A stretch of DNA of 64,000 nucleotides from Streptomyces solicavernae (GTDB taxonomy: Bacteria; Actinomycetota; Actinomycetes; Streptomycetales; Streptomycetaceae): assembly GCF_029968095.1 (NCBI RefSeq), contig NZ_JASCIR010000013.1:1-64000 (forward strand), written 5' to 3'. Each line of letters starts with the position of its first letter. Within the stretch, counting starts at the first letter, position 1. The notes beneath the pieces are model-generated. The model had not been told where the DNA came from. It was given only the letters and a program-made list of their open reading frames with translations, and searched no databases. Shown here piece by piece: positions 7,410 to 14,581 of the stretch. A program made the position numbers and the translations under genes.

Positions 7410-8572
7410 CGCACGCCCCCTGCGAAGCCGTTCGTGCCAGCCGTGCCACCCGTGCCGTCGGTGCCGCCTGTGCCGCCTGTGCCGCCCGTAGTGTCGGTGC
7501 GGGGGTCGACGACGGTCGTGCACCGCGTCCACCGGGTGACCTCCTTCTCGTCGGGCCGGCCGAGCACATCCGGCTCGGCGCCCGGCGGAGCGTCGAGGAG
7601 GCCGTTCCTGGCGCAGTACGCGTCGTCGTACACCGTGCCGAGGTAGCGCTGCGGGCCGTCCGGGAAGACCGCGGCGATCCGCGTGTCCGGGGGCCGGTGG
7701 GCGGCGAGCCAGCCCGCGACGAGCGCGACGGCGCCGACGCTCCAGCCGCCCGTCGCACAGTGCGACGCGGCGAGCCGCCGACAGGTCCACACGGCCTCGG
7801 CGGGCGCCACCCAATGCACCTCGGTGAACTGCCCGTACGCCACATTCCGCGGGTGGATGCTCGACCCCAGGCCGCGCATCAGGCGGGGCCTGGCCGGTTG
7901 CCCGAAGATCGTCGAGCCGACCGTGTCCACGCCGACCACCTCGATCCCGGGGTGCAGCGCGCGCAGCACCCGGGCGATCCCCGCCGAGTGCCCGCCGGTG
8001 CCGACGCTGCACACCAGCACGTCCACCTGCCCGAGCTGCGCGGCGAGTTCGAGCGCCAGCGGGGTGTACGCGGCGGTGTTGTCGGGGTTGTTGTACTGGT
8101 CGGGGCACCACGCGCCGGGCTCCTCGCGCAGCAGCCGGGCCACCCGGTCGCGCCGCGCCTGCTGCCAGCCGCCGACGGGGTCCGGCTCGGGCACGACGTC
8201 GATCCGGGCGCCGTACGCGCCGAGCAGCCGGGTCATGGACGGTTCGAGGCCCGGGTCGGTGACGAGGGTCAGCGGATGCCCGTACGCCCGCGCCGCGAGC
8301 GCGAGGCCCAGGCCGAGGGTGCCGCTGGTGGACTCGACGATCCGGGCGCCGGGCGCCAACTCGCCGCGGGCGCGGGCCCGTTCGACCATGTGCAGGGCGG
8401 GCCGGTCCTTCATGCCGCCCGGGTTGAACCCCTCCAGCTTCGCCCAGAAACCGCGCCCCGGCGGGGCCAGCGGTTCGGCGATCCGCAGGACGGGAGTGTG
8501 GCCGACGAGCGCGGCGAGTCCCTGGCCGGTGCGGCCGAGGGGAGGGTGCGTGGTTGTGAGTGGAATGTTCAA
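7406..8572 (-). CDS. PLP-dependent cysteine synthase-family enzyme
   Basis: A 388-residue fold-type II PLP enzyme. NPGGMKDRPAL holds the Schiff-base lysine (Lys55), ESTSGTLGLGLA is the substrate/cofactor loop, and VCSVGTGGHSAGIARVL is the phosphate-binding glycine loop. Cysteine synthases have NPxxSVKDR; the GGMKDR form with a C-terminal extension suggests a relative making a non-protein amino acid rather than cysteine, but this is inference. The start is TTG 8572 (MNIPLTTTHPPLGRTG); upstream residues are encoded by tandem repeats and look spurious. The last 30 residues are a Gly-Thr run (TGGTGGTGGTDGTGG) from a 9-bp repeat. It is coupled to the MFS gene. Confidence 0.8.
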   Translation of the reverse strand: MNIPLTTTHPPLGRTGQGLAALVGHTPVLRIAEPLAPPGRGFWAKLEGFNPGGMKDRPALHMVERARARGELAPGARIVESTSGTLGLGLALAARAYGHPLTLVTDPGLEPSMTRLLGAYGARIDVVPEPDPVGGWQQARRDRVARLLREEPGAWCPDQYNNPDNTAAYTPLALELAAQLGQVDVLVCSVGTGGHSAGIARVLRALHPGIEVVGVDTVGSTIFGQPARPRLMRGLGSSIHPRNVAYGQFTEVHWVAPAEAVWTCRRLAASHCATGGWSVGAVALVAGWLAAHRPPDTRIAAVFPDGPQRYLGTVYDDAYCARNGLLDAPPGAEPDVLGRPDEKEVTRWTRCTTVVDPRTDTTGGTGGTGGTDGTGGTAGTNGFAGGVR

Positions 8573-8608
8573 GGCTGCTCTTTCACTGAGCCGGTCGGCA
8601 TTCCGCGA

Positions 8609-8696
8609 GGGATTTACGTACGGGATTTGCGTGCGGGATCTCCGTGCGGATCTCTGTGCGGGATCGCTTACGGGATCTCCGTACGGGTTCTCCGTG
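8609..8696. repeat. 13-bp tandem repeat, seven degenerate copies
   Basis: Seven consecutive 12-13-bp units of the form GGGATYTNCGTRC, for example GGGATTTACGTAC and GGGATCTCCGTAC. The array lies 37-124 bp before the TTG start of the PLP enzyme gene, where its promoter should be, and could act as iterated binding sites or simply be a slippage product. Confidence 0.85.
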
Positions 8697-8705
8697 AATG
8701 CCGAC

Positions 8706-8777
8706 GAACGAGATGAACGAGATGAACGAGATGAACGAGATGAACGAGATGAACGAGATGAACGAGTCGAACGAGAA
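8706..8777. repeat. 9-bp tandem repeat, eight copies
   Basis: GAACGAGAT is repeated six times perfectly, followed by GAACGAGTC and GAACGAGAA. It directly follows the 13-bp array after about nine bases. The gap 8573-8911 between the PLP enzyme and the DUF6153 gene holds only these two arrays and about 130 bp of unremarkable sequence. An open frame through the repeat (Met-Asn-Glu units) lacks a ribosome-binding site and is not called. Confidence 0.9.
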
Positions 8778-8911
8778 GAGAGACGCGCGTGGAATCGGCG
8801 CAGGGCGGTGCGGCGAAAAGGCGCGCGGAAACTCGGCCGGATGGCGCGAGTACGGAATGCGGCGCGATCCGTACGGACCACGTGCACGTTCGAAAAGGTT
8901 CGGCCTTCGGC

Positions 8912-9352
8912 CTACATGCGCAGCGCGGCCGGATCTCGTCCGGCGGTCGGCGGATCGGCGTGCGCGGAAAGGGAGTTCACGGCGGCGTGCAGCGGGCCCA
9001 GGTGGTGGGGCGTGCGGTCCAGCGGCGACAGGGCGGGCGGGGCCGGCGCGGCCGCCTCCTGCGGCTGGCCCGAGGCGCAGTCCTGGGCGGCGTGCTCCGC
9101 CGAGCCCCCGCCGTGGTGGCCCGGCGGCTTCACCCGCTCGACTGCCTGCGCGGCCGGGACGCCGTCGAGGGGCGGCGCGGAGGCAACGGCTCCGGTGGTC
9201 AGGGGAGAGACGTGCTCGGCGACGATCTCGCCGCTCGCGCCGTGCGTGTAGAGCACTCCGAGCAGCACGGCGGCCAGCCAGAGAACCCGCCACAGGCCCG
9301 CCCTTTGCGGGCGGGCCTGTGGCGGCGCGGAACTCCGGGAGGCGGTGGGCAT
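8912..9352 (-). CDS. DUF6153 family membrane or secreted protein
   Basis: A 146-residue protein starting MPTASRSSAPPQARPQRAGL. Residues 20-38 (LWRVLWLAAVLLGVLYTHGA) form one signal-anchor or signal-peptide helix, followed by a His/Pro/Ala-rich extracytoplasmic part with a conserved-looking CASGQ segment and a C-terminus GRDPAALRM. This layout matches DUF6153, a Streptomyces family of unknown function. No clear ribosome-binding site precedes the ATG. Codons 9-22 form a perfect 17-bp inverted repeat (9287-9325), which could fold in the mRNA. Confidence 0.65.
   Translation of the reverse strand: MPTASRSSAPPQARPQRAGLWRVLWLAAVLLGVLYTHGASGEIVAEHVSPLTTGAVASAPPLDGVPAAQAVERVKPPGHHGGGSAEHAAQDCASGQPQEAAAPAPPALSPLDRTPHHLGPLHAAVNSLSAHADPPTAGRDPAALRM
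9287..9325. promoter_or_regulatory. perfect 17-bp inverted repeat inside the DUF6153 coding start
   Basis: Arms 9287-9303 and 9309-9325 are exact reverse complements with a 5-nt loop (TTTGC). The arm includes CCGCCACAGGCCCGCC. It lies within codons 9-22 of the DUF6153 gene. It could attenuate transcription or translation; there is no T tract. Confidence 0.75.
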
Positions 9353-9654
9353 GCGGTGATCGTAACGGCAGGCCGCAGGAATTCCGCGATCAAATGGGAT
9401 GCGTGTGGCGGGAATTGGCCGTACCCGCACCGAACGGGACGCGGACGCGTGGCTCATTCCGTACGACACCATGCCCCTGATTACGTGCCTCTCTGTCAGC
9501 GCACAGGCACAGTCCCGCACCCCTCGCATCCACCGATCGGACGACCCGCCCGTCCCCCGTTGTGCCCGCTTCCCTCAGCCGGTACGGCGACGGCTCCGCG
9601 GCCCGCGCGCCCGCAGGATGGGAGGGCAGACAGGACCGAGGAGCGTGGACGACA

Positions 9655-11526
9655 GTGACCAGAACGACCGAGCAGGACGGCGCCCTGCTGCGCGCCGCCA
9701 CCCAGGGCGACCCCGAAGGCGTACGGGCCGCCCTCGCCGCCGGCGCCCACGTGGAGGCCCGCGACGCCCAGGGCCGCACCGCCCTGCTGCTCGCCGCGAG
9801 CGCCGACCACGTCGAGGCGGCCCGCGCGCTGCTCGCCGCCGGTGCCGACCCGAACGCGCAGGACGCCCGCGACGACAGCCCGTGGCTGGTCACCGGAGTC
9901 ACCGGCAGTGTCGCCATGATGCGGTTGCTGCTCCCGGCCGGTGCCGACCTGACCCTGCGCAACCGCTTCGGCGGCATCGCGCTGATCCCCGCCGCCGAAC
10001 GCGGCCACGTCGAGTACGTACGGGCCCTCCTCCGCGAGACCGACATCGACGTCGACCACGTCAACCACCTCGGCTGGACCGCCCTGTTGGAGGCCGTGAT
10101 CCTCGGCGACGGGGGCCGGGACCACGAGGAGATCGTGGAGCTGCTGATCACGGCGGGCGCCACGCCCGGGCTCCCGGACGGCGACGGCGTCACCGCCCTG
10201 GAACACGCCGAGCGACGCGGCTTCGACCGGATCGCGGGTCTGCTGAGGGCCGTCCCGATGAGCCGTCCGACGAGCCGTCCCACGAGCGGTCCGACGAGCG
10301 GTCCGACGAGCGGTCCGACGAGCGGTCCGACGAGCCGTACGCGTACCAGCCGTACCAGCCGTACCAGCCGTACCAGCCGTACCAGCCGAACCAGCCCCAC
10401 GGCCCCCGCCCGCCGCGTCCGCCGTACCGGCCTCGTCGTAGCGGCCGCGGCCGTCGCGCTGCTCGCCGGGTGCAGCACCCCGCAGGCCGCGGGGCCGGGC
10501 GAGGGCGACGAGCCCGCGAAGGCCGCCCCCGGCGCCGAGCCCGCGGGCCGCACCCCCGAAGGCACCCTCCTCGTCGCCGACTTCGGCTCCGACACCGTGA
10601 CGTTCGTGGACCCGAAGAAGGGCCCGGTCGACTCGGTCGAGGTGGGCACCGCGCCGTACGGGCTTGTCGTCGGCGAGGACGGCCGGGCGTGGGTGGCGAC
10701 CGCCGAGGGTGTCGCCGTCGTCGACACCCGCACCCGCGAGCGGCAGGCAGTCGTCCCGTACGAGACGGAGTCCGGGCCTCCGGCGACGGGGGAGTACCGC
10801 GGCGGCGGCATGGGTATCGCGCTCGCGCCGGACGGGGAGCACGTGTACGTGGGTGTCAACGTCCCCGGTGGCAACGGGGTGTTGGAGACGATCGACACCC
10901 GCAGCCGCAAGGTGACCGACACCGCTCCGGTGGGCCGCCGCCCCTTCGACGTGGACGTCTCCCGGGACGGCCGCGAGGTGTACGCCACGAACCACGACTC
11001 CTTCGACGTGACCGTGGTGCCCGCCGACGGCGAAGGCGAGCCGCGCCGCATCGAGGTCGCCCCGTACGGCACCGAGGGCGGCCTCGGCTCCTGGCTGAAG
11101 CCGCACTACGCGGTCGTACGGCCCGCCGACGGGAAGCTCCTTTTCCCGTTCGAGGGGGAGCGGCTCGTCGTGGTCGACCCGCGCACCGGCGCGTCCCGCG
11201 TCGAGCGGATGACCGCGAACACGCATCAGCACGGCGCCACGATCACCGAGGACGGCACCCTGTTCGTCGTCGGCACCGGCCCCATCGGCTCGTCCGACGA
11301 GGACCCGTCCCTCACGATCCGCACGAAGGACGGCAAGGAGCGGGTGATCCCGCTGGCCGGGCCGCACGAGGACGTCGCCGTCTCCCCGGACGGCCGCACG
11401 GCCTACGTCAGCGGCGGCTTCACGCGCGCCGGGTACTGGCACGGCCTCACGATCGTCGACGTGGAGAGCGGCAGGACGTCCCGGCTGACGGCGGGGGAGC
11501 GGCCGTTGGGCATCGCCGTGCTGTGA
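9655..11526 (+). CDS. ankyrin-repeat protein fused in frame to a beta-propeller lipoprotein
   Basis: The frame encodes 623 residues from GTG 9655 (MTRTTEQDGALLRAATQGDP). Residues 5-200 are about five ankyrin repeats (GRTALLLAASADHVEAARAL, LGWTALLEAVILGDGG). Residues 202-248 are low-complexity Pro-Thr-Ser then Arg-Thr-Ser encoded by tandem repeats. Residues 250-273 (RRVRRTGLVVAAAAVALLAG then Cys273) form a complete lipoprotein signal with a lipobox. Residues 290-623 are a YVTN/SMP-30-like beta propeller (GTLLVADFGSDTVTFVD, DGRAWVATAEGVAVVD, SPDGRTAYVSGG). No stop separates the halves. Ankyrin domains are normally cytoplasmic and lipoprotein signals N-terminal. Either the ATG at 10258 starts a second protein, or two genes have merged across the repeat. 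Confidence 0.75.
   Translation: MTRTTEQDGALLRAATQGDPEGVRAALAAGAHVEARDAQGRTALLLAASADHVEAARALLAAGADPNAQDARDDSPWLVTGVTGSVAMMRLLLPAGADLTLRNRFGGIALIPAAERGHVEYVRALLRETDIDVDHVNHLGWTALLEAVILGDGGRDHEEIVELLITAGATPGLPDGDGVTALEHAERRGFDRIAGLLRAVPMSRPTSRPTSGPTSGPTSGPTSGPTSRTRTSRTSRTSRTSRTSRTSPTAPARRVRRTGLVVAAAAVALLAGCSTPQAAGPGEGDEPAKAAPGAEPAGRTPEGTLLVADFGSDTVTFVDPKKGPVDSVEVGTAPYGLVVGEDGRAWVATAEGVAVVDTRTRERQAVVPYETESGPPATGEYRGGGMGIALAPDGEHVYVGVNVPGGNGVLETIDTRSRKVTDTAPVGRRPFDVDVSRDGREVYATNHDSFDVTVVPADGEGEPRRIEVAPYGTEGGLGSWLKPHYAVVRPADGKLLFPFEGERLVVVDPRTGASRVERMTANTHQHGATITEDGTLFVVGTGPIGSSDEDPSLTIRTKDGKERVIPLAGPHEDVAVSPDGRTAYVSGGFTRAGYWHGLTIVDVESGRTSRLTAGERPLGIAVL
10258..10397. repeat. composite 12-bp and 9-bp coding tandem repeats
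   Basis: About six copies of a 12-bp unit GTCCGACGAGCG (Gly/Arg-Pro-Thr-Ser), then about six copies of a 9-bp unit CGTACCAGC (Arg-Thr-Ser). Both are multiples of three, so the frame is kept. The array sits exactly between the ankyrin part and the lipoprotein signal. Confidence 0.9.
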
Positions 11527-11561
11527 TGCGTACGGGGTGCCCGTGGGGCCGGCCGGGCTTG

Positions 11562-11585
11562 ATAGGCAAGTCGTCACTTGCCTAT
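11562..11585. promoter_or_regulatory. perfect inverted repeat, ArsR operator
   Basis: ATAGGCAAGT and ACTTGCCTAT are exact 10-bp arms around CGTC. The repeat ends 9 nt before the ATG of the ArsR-type gene, so the protein would block its own transcription, as is usual for this family. Confidence 0.75.
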
Positions 11586-11594
11586 GGTGGGGGC

Positions 11595-11897
11595 ATGGCC
11601 GAAGAACTCTTCAAAGCCTTGGCCGACCCCACCCGCCGCACGATCCTCGACGAGCTCGCGGACCGCTCAGGGCAGACACTGTTCGAGATCTGCGGGCGCC
11701 TGAGCATGAAGCACCGGCTCGGCCTCTCGCGCCAGGCGGTCTCCCAGCACCTCGCCGTGCTTGAGTCCGCGGGGCTCGTCGAGACCAGGCGGGAGGGCCG
11801 CTACAAGTACCACGATCTGAACACGGCCCCGCTGCGGCAGATCACCGACCGCTGGCCCGTGCCCGACCCTTCCCGACCGGAGGAGAGCACCCCATGA
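11595..11897 (+). CDS. ArsR-family transcriptional regulator
   Basis: A 100-residue winged-helix protein: MAEELFKALADPTRRTILDE, then FEICGRLSMKHRLGLSRQAV with the recognition helix SRQAVSQHLAVLESAGLVET, and the wing REGRYKYHDLN. There is no metal-binding CxC motif, so it is probably not a metal sensor but one of the metal-independent ArsR proteins that pair with a glyoxalase-like gene. The stop overlaps the start of the VOC gene (ATGA, 11894-11897). The perfect inverted repeat at 11562-11585 is its likely operator. Confidence 0.9.
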   Translation: MAEELFKALADPTRRTILDELADRSGQTLFEICGRLSMKHRLGLSRQAVSQHLAVLESAGLVETRREGRYKYHDLNTAPLRQITDRWPVPDPSRPEESTP

Positions 11898-12286
11898 AGA
11901 TCCACCTGACCAGCGTCTTCGTCGACGACCAGGCGAAGGCCGAGCGCTTCTACACCGAGACCCTGGGCTTCGTGAAGAAGCACGATGTCCCGGTCGGCGC
12001 GCAGGACCGCTGGCTGACCGTCGTCTCGCCCGAGGAGCCGGGCGGTACGGAACTCCTCCTGGAGCCGGCGGGCCACCCGGCCGTGAAGCCCTACCGCGAC
12101 GCGCTGGTCGCGGACGGCATCCCGATCGCCCAGTTCGCCGTCGCCGACGTACGGGCGGAGTACGACCGCCTGACGGCCCTCGGCGTCCACTTCACCCAGG
12201 AGCCGGTGGAGATGGGCCCGGTCACGACGGCCGTCTTCGACGACACGTGCGGGAACTTGATCCAGATCGCCACGCAGCCGGAGTGA
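11894..12286 (+). CDS. VOC family protein (glyoxalase/bleomycin-resistance fold)
   Basis: A 130-residue vicinal-oxygen-chelate protein, MKIHLTSVFVDDQAKAERFY at the start, with the two beta-alpha-beta-beta-beta modules ending in TAVFDDTCGNLIQIATQPE. Conserved Asn-Leu-Ile-Gln-Ile near the end is characteristic. It is coupled to the ArsR regulator. Partners of this kind are usually small-molecule-modifying or resistance enzymes; the substrate is unknown. The ribosome-binding site AGGAGAG lies in the end of the ArsR gene. Confidence 0.85.
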   Translation: MKIHLTSVFVDDQAKAERFYTETLGFVKKHDVPVGAQDRWLTVVSPEEPGGTELLLEPAGHPAVKPYRDALVADGIPIAQFAVADVRAEYDRLTALGVHFTQEPVEMGPVTTAVFDDTCGNLIQIATQPE

Positions 12287-12307
12287 CTGAGCCCGGAGGG
12301 CGATCGG

Positions 12308-12354
12308 GCGCTGCCCGGGTCTCAGGCGCTGCCCGGGTCTCAGGCGCTGCCCGG
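12308..12354. repeat. 18-bp tandem repeat, 2.6 copies
   Basis: GCGCTGCCCGGGTCTCAG occurs twice in tandem (12308-12325, 12326-12343), followed by a partial copy. It begins 22 bp after the VOC stop, in the convergent gap before pcaV. Confidence 0.85.
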
Positions 12355-12463
12355 GGCGACGGTGCGGAACCCGGCCCGTAAGAACCGCCCTCCTCGGGGA
12401 GGCGCACCCTGGGCCTGTTCCGCGAAGATCCGCCGGGCAGGCCCTAATACTGCAACCGCATCA

Positions 12464-12913
12464 CTAACCCCGCTCCCCGCCCCGCAGCCCCTCCACCGCG
12501 TCCGCGACCCGGCGCAGCAGTTCCAGGAACGTCGCCTGCTCCCCGGCGTCCAGCGGGCCCAGGAAGATCTGGTTCATGCGGGCCGTGCGGGGTGCGAGGC
12601 GGCGGTGGACCCGGCGGCCCTCGTCCGTGGTGTGCAGGACCGACCGGCGGCCGTCCTTCGGGTCGCGGACCTTGTCGAGCAGGCCCCGGTCGGCCAGGCG
12701 GCGGATCACCTCGGCGACCGTGGAGCGGTCGAGCCCCACCCGCTCGCCCACCGAGCGCTGGTCCATGCCGCCCTCGCCGACCAGCGCGTTGAGCACCGCG
12801 AACTGCGGCGAGGTGACGTCCTCCGAGACGACCGTGTGCCACAGCAGCGTGTGCGCCTGCTGCAGTCGGCGGGCCAGATGCCCGGGGTGGGTGCTGAGGT
12901 CGAGCGCGGGCAC
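12464..12913 (-). CDS. pcaV: MarR-family regulator of protocatechuate genes, PcaV-like
   Basis: A 149-residue MarR protein. LSTHPGHLARRLQQAHTLLW, EDVTSPQFAVLNALVGE, DQRSVGERVGLDRSTVAEVI and LLDKVRDPKDGRRSVLH strongly resemble Streptomyces PcaV, the protocatechuate-responsive repressor. The frame stays open to ATG 13027, but GTG 12913 has GAAGGA 6 nt upstream and matches the expected N-terminus (VPALDLSTHPGHL); the extra residues are encoded by CTCGTAACT-type direct repeats. It is divergent from pcaHGBL, and the palindrome at 13038-13049 is its likely operator. Confidence 0.85.
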   Translation of the reverse strand: MPALDLSTHPGHLARRLQQAHTLLWHTVVSEDVTSPQFAVLNALVGEGGMDQRSVGERVGLDRSTVAEVIRRLADRGLLDKVRDPKDGRRSVLHTTDEGRRVHRRLAPRTARMNQIFLGPLDAGEQATFLELLRRVADAVEGLRGGERG

Positions 12914-13037
12914 GTGCGTCCTTCCGTCGGGACTCCTCGTAACTTCTCGTAACTCCTCGTACCGGAAATGCTCCTTGTACTGAGGGTCTTGACTGCGGTC
13001 ACACATGATGCCACGCTTCCGACTCATACGGAGATAG

Positions 13038-13049
13038 TCAGTGCACTGA
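13038..13049. promoter_or_regulatory. palindrome in the pcaV-pcaH promoter region
   Basis: TCAGTGCACTGA is a perfect 12-bp palindrome followed by TTAAAT, a possible -10 element for pcaH. Its position in the divergent gap fits a PcaV operator; protocatechuate would release the repressor. The rest of 12914-13128 holds three CTCGTAACT-type repeats. Confidence 0.6.
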
Positions 13050-13128
13050 TTAAATGATGAGGCGGAGCCGGCCCCCGGGCGCGCGCCGGGGCCTCGCCCT
13101 CGTACGCGAACGCTAGGAGTTGAGGTCC

Positions 13129-13983
13129 ATGCCCGAGGTCACACCCGAGACCCCACCCGAGACCACCCGGAGCCCCGCCGCTCCGCTGCCCGAACAGGCT
13201 CCCGTACAACGGGAGTTGACGCAGGCCGACATCGACCGGCAGATCGCGCGCGAGCGCCAGGCGTACGAGAAGGACCTCGCCGGGGGCGCCGAGCCCCGCC
13301 ACCACCCGCCGCGCGACTACGCCCCCTACCGCTCCAGCATCCTGCGCCACCCCACGCAGCCGCCCGTCGCCATCGACACCCGGCTCGACCCGGAGGCCGT
13401 GGAACTCTCCTCGCCCGCCTTCGGCCGGACCGACGTCACCGAACTCGACAGCGACCTCACCCGCCAACACCAGGGCGAGCCGCTCGGCGAGCGCATCACC
13501 GTCAGCGGCCGGCTCCTCGACCGGGACGGGCGGCCCGTGCGCGGCCAGCTGATCGAGCTCTGGCAGGCCAACGCCTCCGGCCGCTACGCCCACCAGCGCG
13601 ACCAGCACCCCGCACCCCTCGACCCCAACTTCACCGGCGTGGGGCGGGTGTTGACCGGCGACGACGGCTCGTACAGCTTCACCACCGTCAAGCCCGGCGC
13701 CTACCCGTGGCGCAACCACGCCAATGCCTGGCGGCCCGCGCACATCCACTTCTCGCTGTTCGGCACGGCCTTCACACAGCGCCTCGTCACCCAGATGTAC
13801 TTCCCGGGCGACCCGCTCTTCGCGTACGACCCGATCCTGCAGTCCGTCACCGACGAGGCCGCCCGCGCCCGCCTCGTCGCCGCCTACGACCACGATCTGT
13901 CCAGGCCCGAGTGGTCCCTCGGCTACCGCTGGGACATCGTGCTCGACGGCCCCGCCGCCACCTGGATCGAGGAGGGACGCTGA
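13129..13983 (+). CDS. pcaH: protocatechuate 3,4-dioxygenase beta subunit
   Basis: A 284-residue intradiol dioxygenase subunit that holds the catalytic Fe(III). The four ligands are visible: Tyr153 (GRYAHQ), Tyr192 (KPGAYPW), His205 and His207 (WRPAHIHFS). With PcaG it opens protocatechuate to 3-carboxy-cis,cis-muconate. The start is ATG 13129 because AGGAG (13115-13119) lies 9 nt upstream; the TTG at 13120 directly touches that site. A 30-residue proline-rich extension precedes the conserved fold. First gene of pcaHGBL, divergent from pcaV. Confidence 0.97.
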   Translation: MPEVTPETPPETTRSPAAPLPEQAPVQRELTQADIDRQIARERQAYEKDLAGGAEPRHHPPRDYAPYRSSILRHPTQPPVAIDTRLDPEAVELSSPAFGRTDVTELDSDLTRQHQGEPLGERITVSGRLLDRDGRPVRGQLIELWQANASGRYAHQRDQHPAPLDPNFTGVGRVLTGDDGSYSFTTVKPGAYPWRNHANAWRPAHIHFSLFGTAFTQRLVTQMYFPGDPLFAYDPILQSVTDEAARARLVAAYDHDLSRPEWSLGYRWDIVLDGPAATWIEEGR

Positions 13984-13984
13984 C

Positions 13985-14581
13985 ATGAGCCCCCAGACCC
14001 CGCCCACCCCGCCCACCCCGTCGCACACCATCGGCCCGTTCTACGGCTACGCCCTGCCCTTCCCCGGCGGCCCCGACGCAGCCCCGCACGCCCACCCCGA
14101 CACGATCACCGTGCACGGCCGGGTCCTGGACGGCGCGGGCGCCCCTGTGCCGGACGCGCTCCTGGAGTTCTGGGGCCCGGACGCGGAGGGTCAACTCCCG
14201 CAACAGGGCGGATCGTTGCGGCGTGACCCGGTCACCGGCGGCTTCCTCGGCCGTAACGGCGTGGACTTCACCGGCTTCGTGCGCGTCGCCACCGACGCCG
14301 ACGGCCACTGGGCGATCCGCACCCTGCGCCCCGGCGCCCGCGGCGGCCACGCCCCGCACCTGAGCGTCTGCGTCTTCGCCCGCGGCCTCACTCACCACCT
14401 GTTCACGCGCGTGTACGTGCCGAACGGGGACCCGGCGTCCGCCGCGGCCGACCCGCTGCTCGCCGCCCTGCCGCCGGAGCGCCGCACCACCCTCATCGCC
14501 ACCCCCGGACCCCACGCCACGCACCGCTTCGACCTGCGCCTCCAGGGGCCGGACGAGACGGTGTTCCTGGAGTTCTCGTGA
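13985..14581 (+). CDS. pcaG: protocatechuate 3,4-dioxygenase alpha subunit
   Basis: A 198-residue subunit: PSHTIGPFYGYALPF is the usual alpha-subunit opening, then ITVHGRVLDGAGAPVPDALL, FTGFVRVATDADGHWAIRTL, APHLSVCVFARGLTHHLFTR and a normal end. It lacks the iron ligands, as expected, and pairs with PcaH. It starts 1 nt after the pcaH stop, and its stop overlaps the GTG of pcaB, so the three genes are translationally coupled. Confidence 0.96.
   Translation: MSPQTPPTPPTPSHTIGPFYGYALPFPGGPDAAPHAHPDTITVHGRVLDGAGAPVPDALLEFWGPDAEGQLPQQGGSLRRDPVTGGFLGRNGVDFTGFVRVATDADGHWAIRTLRPGARGGHAPHLSVCVFARGLTHHLFTRVYVPNGDPASAAADPLLAALPPERRTTLIATPGPHATHRFDLRLQGPDETVFLEFS

Noticed and set aside
8609..8777. Possible CRISPR array
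   Set aside because: Units are contiguous, without unique spacers, and no cas genes are nearby.
8698..9480. 260-residue frame starting with Met-Asn-Glu repeats
   Set aside because: No ribosome-binding site and the rest is low-complexity sequence antisense to DUF6153.
12914..13027. N-terminal extension of PcaV from ATG 13027
   Set aside because: GTG 12913 has a good ribosome-binding site and matches the family start; the extension is encoded by short direct repeats.
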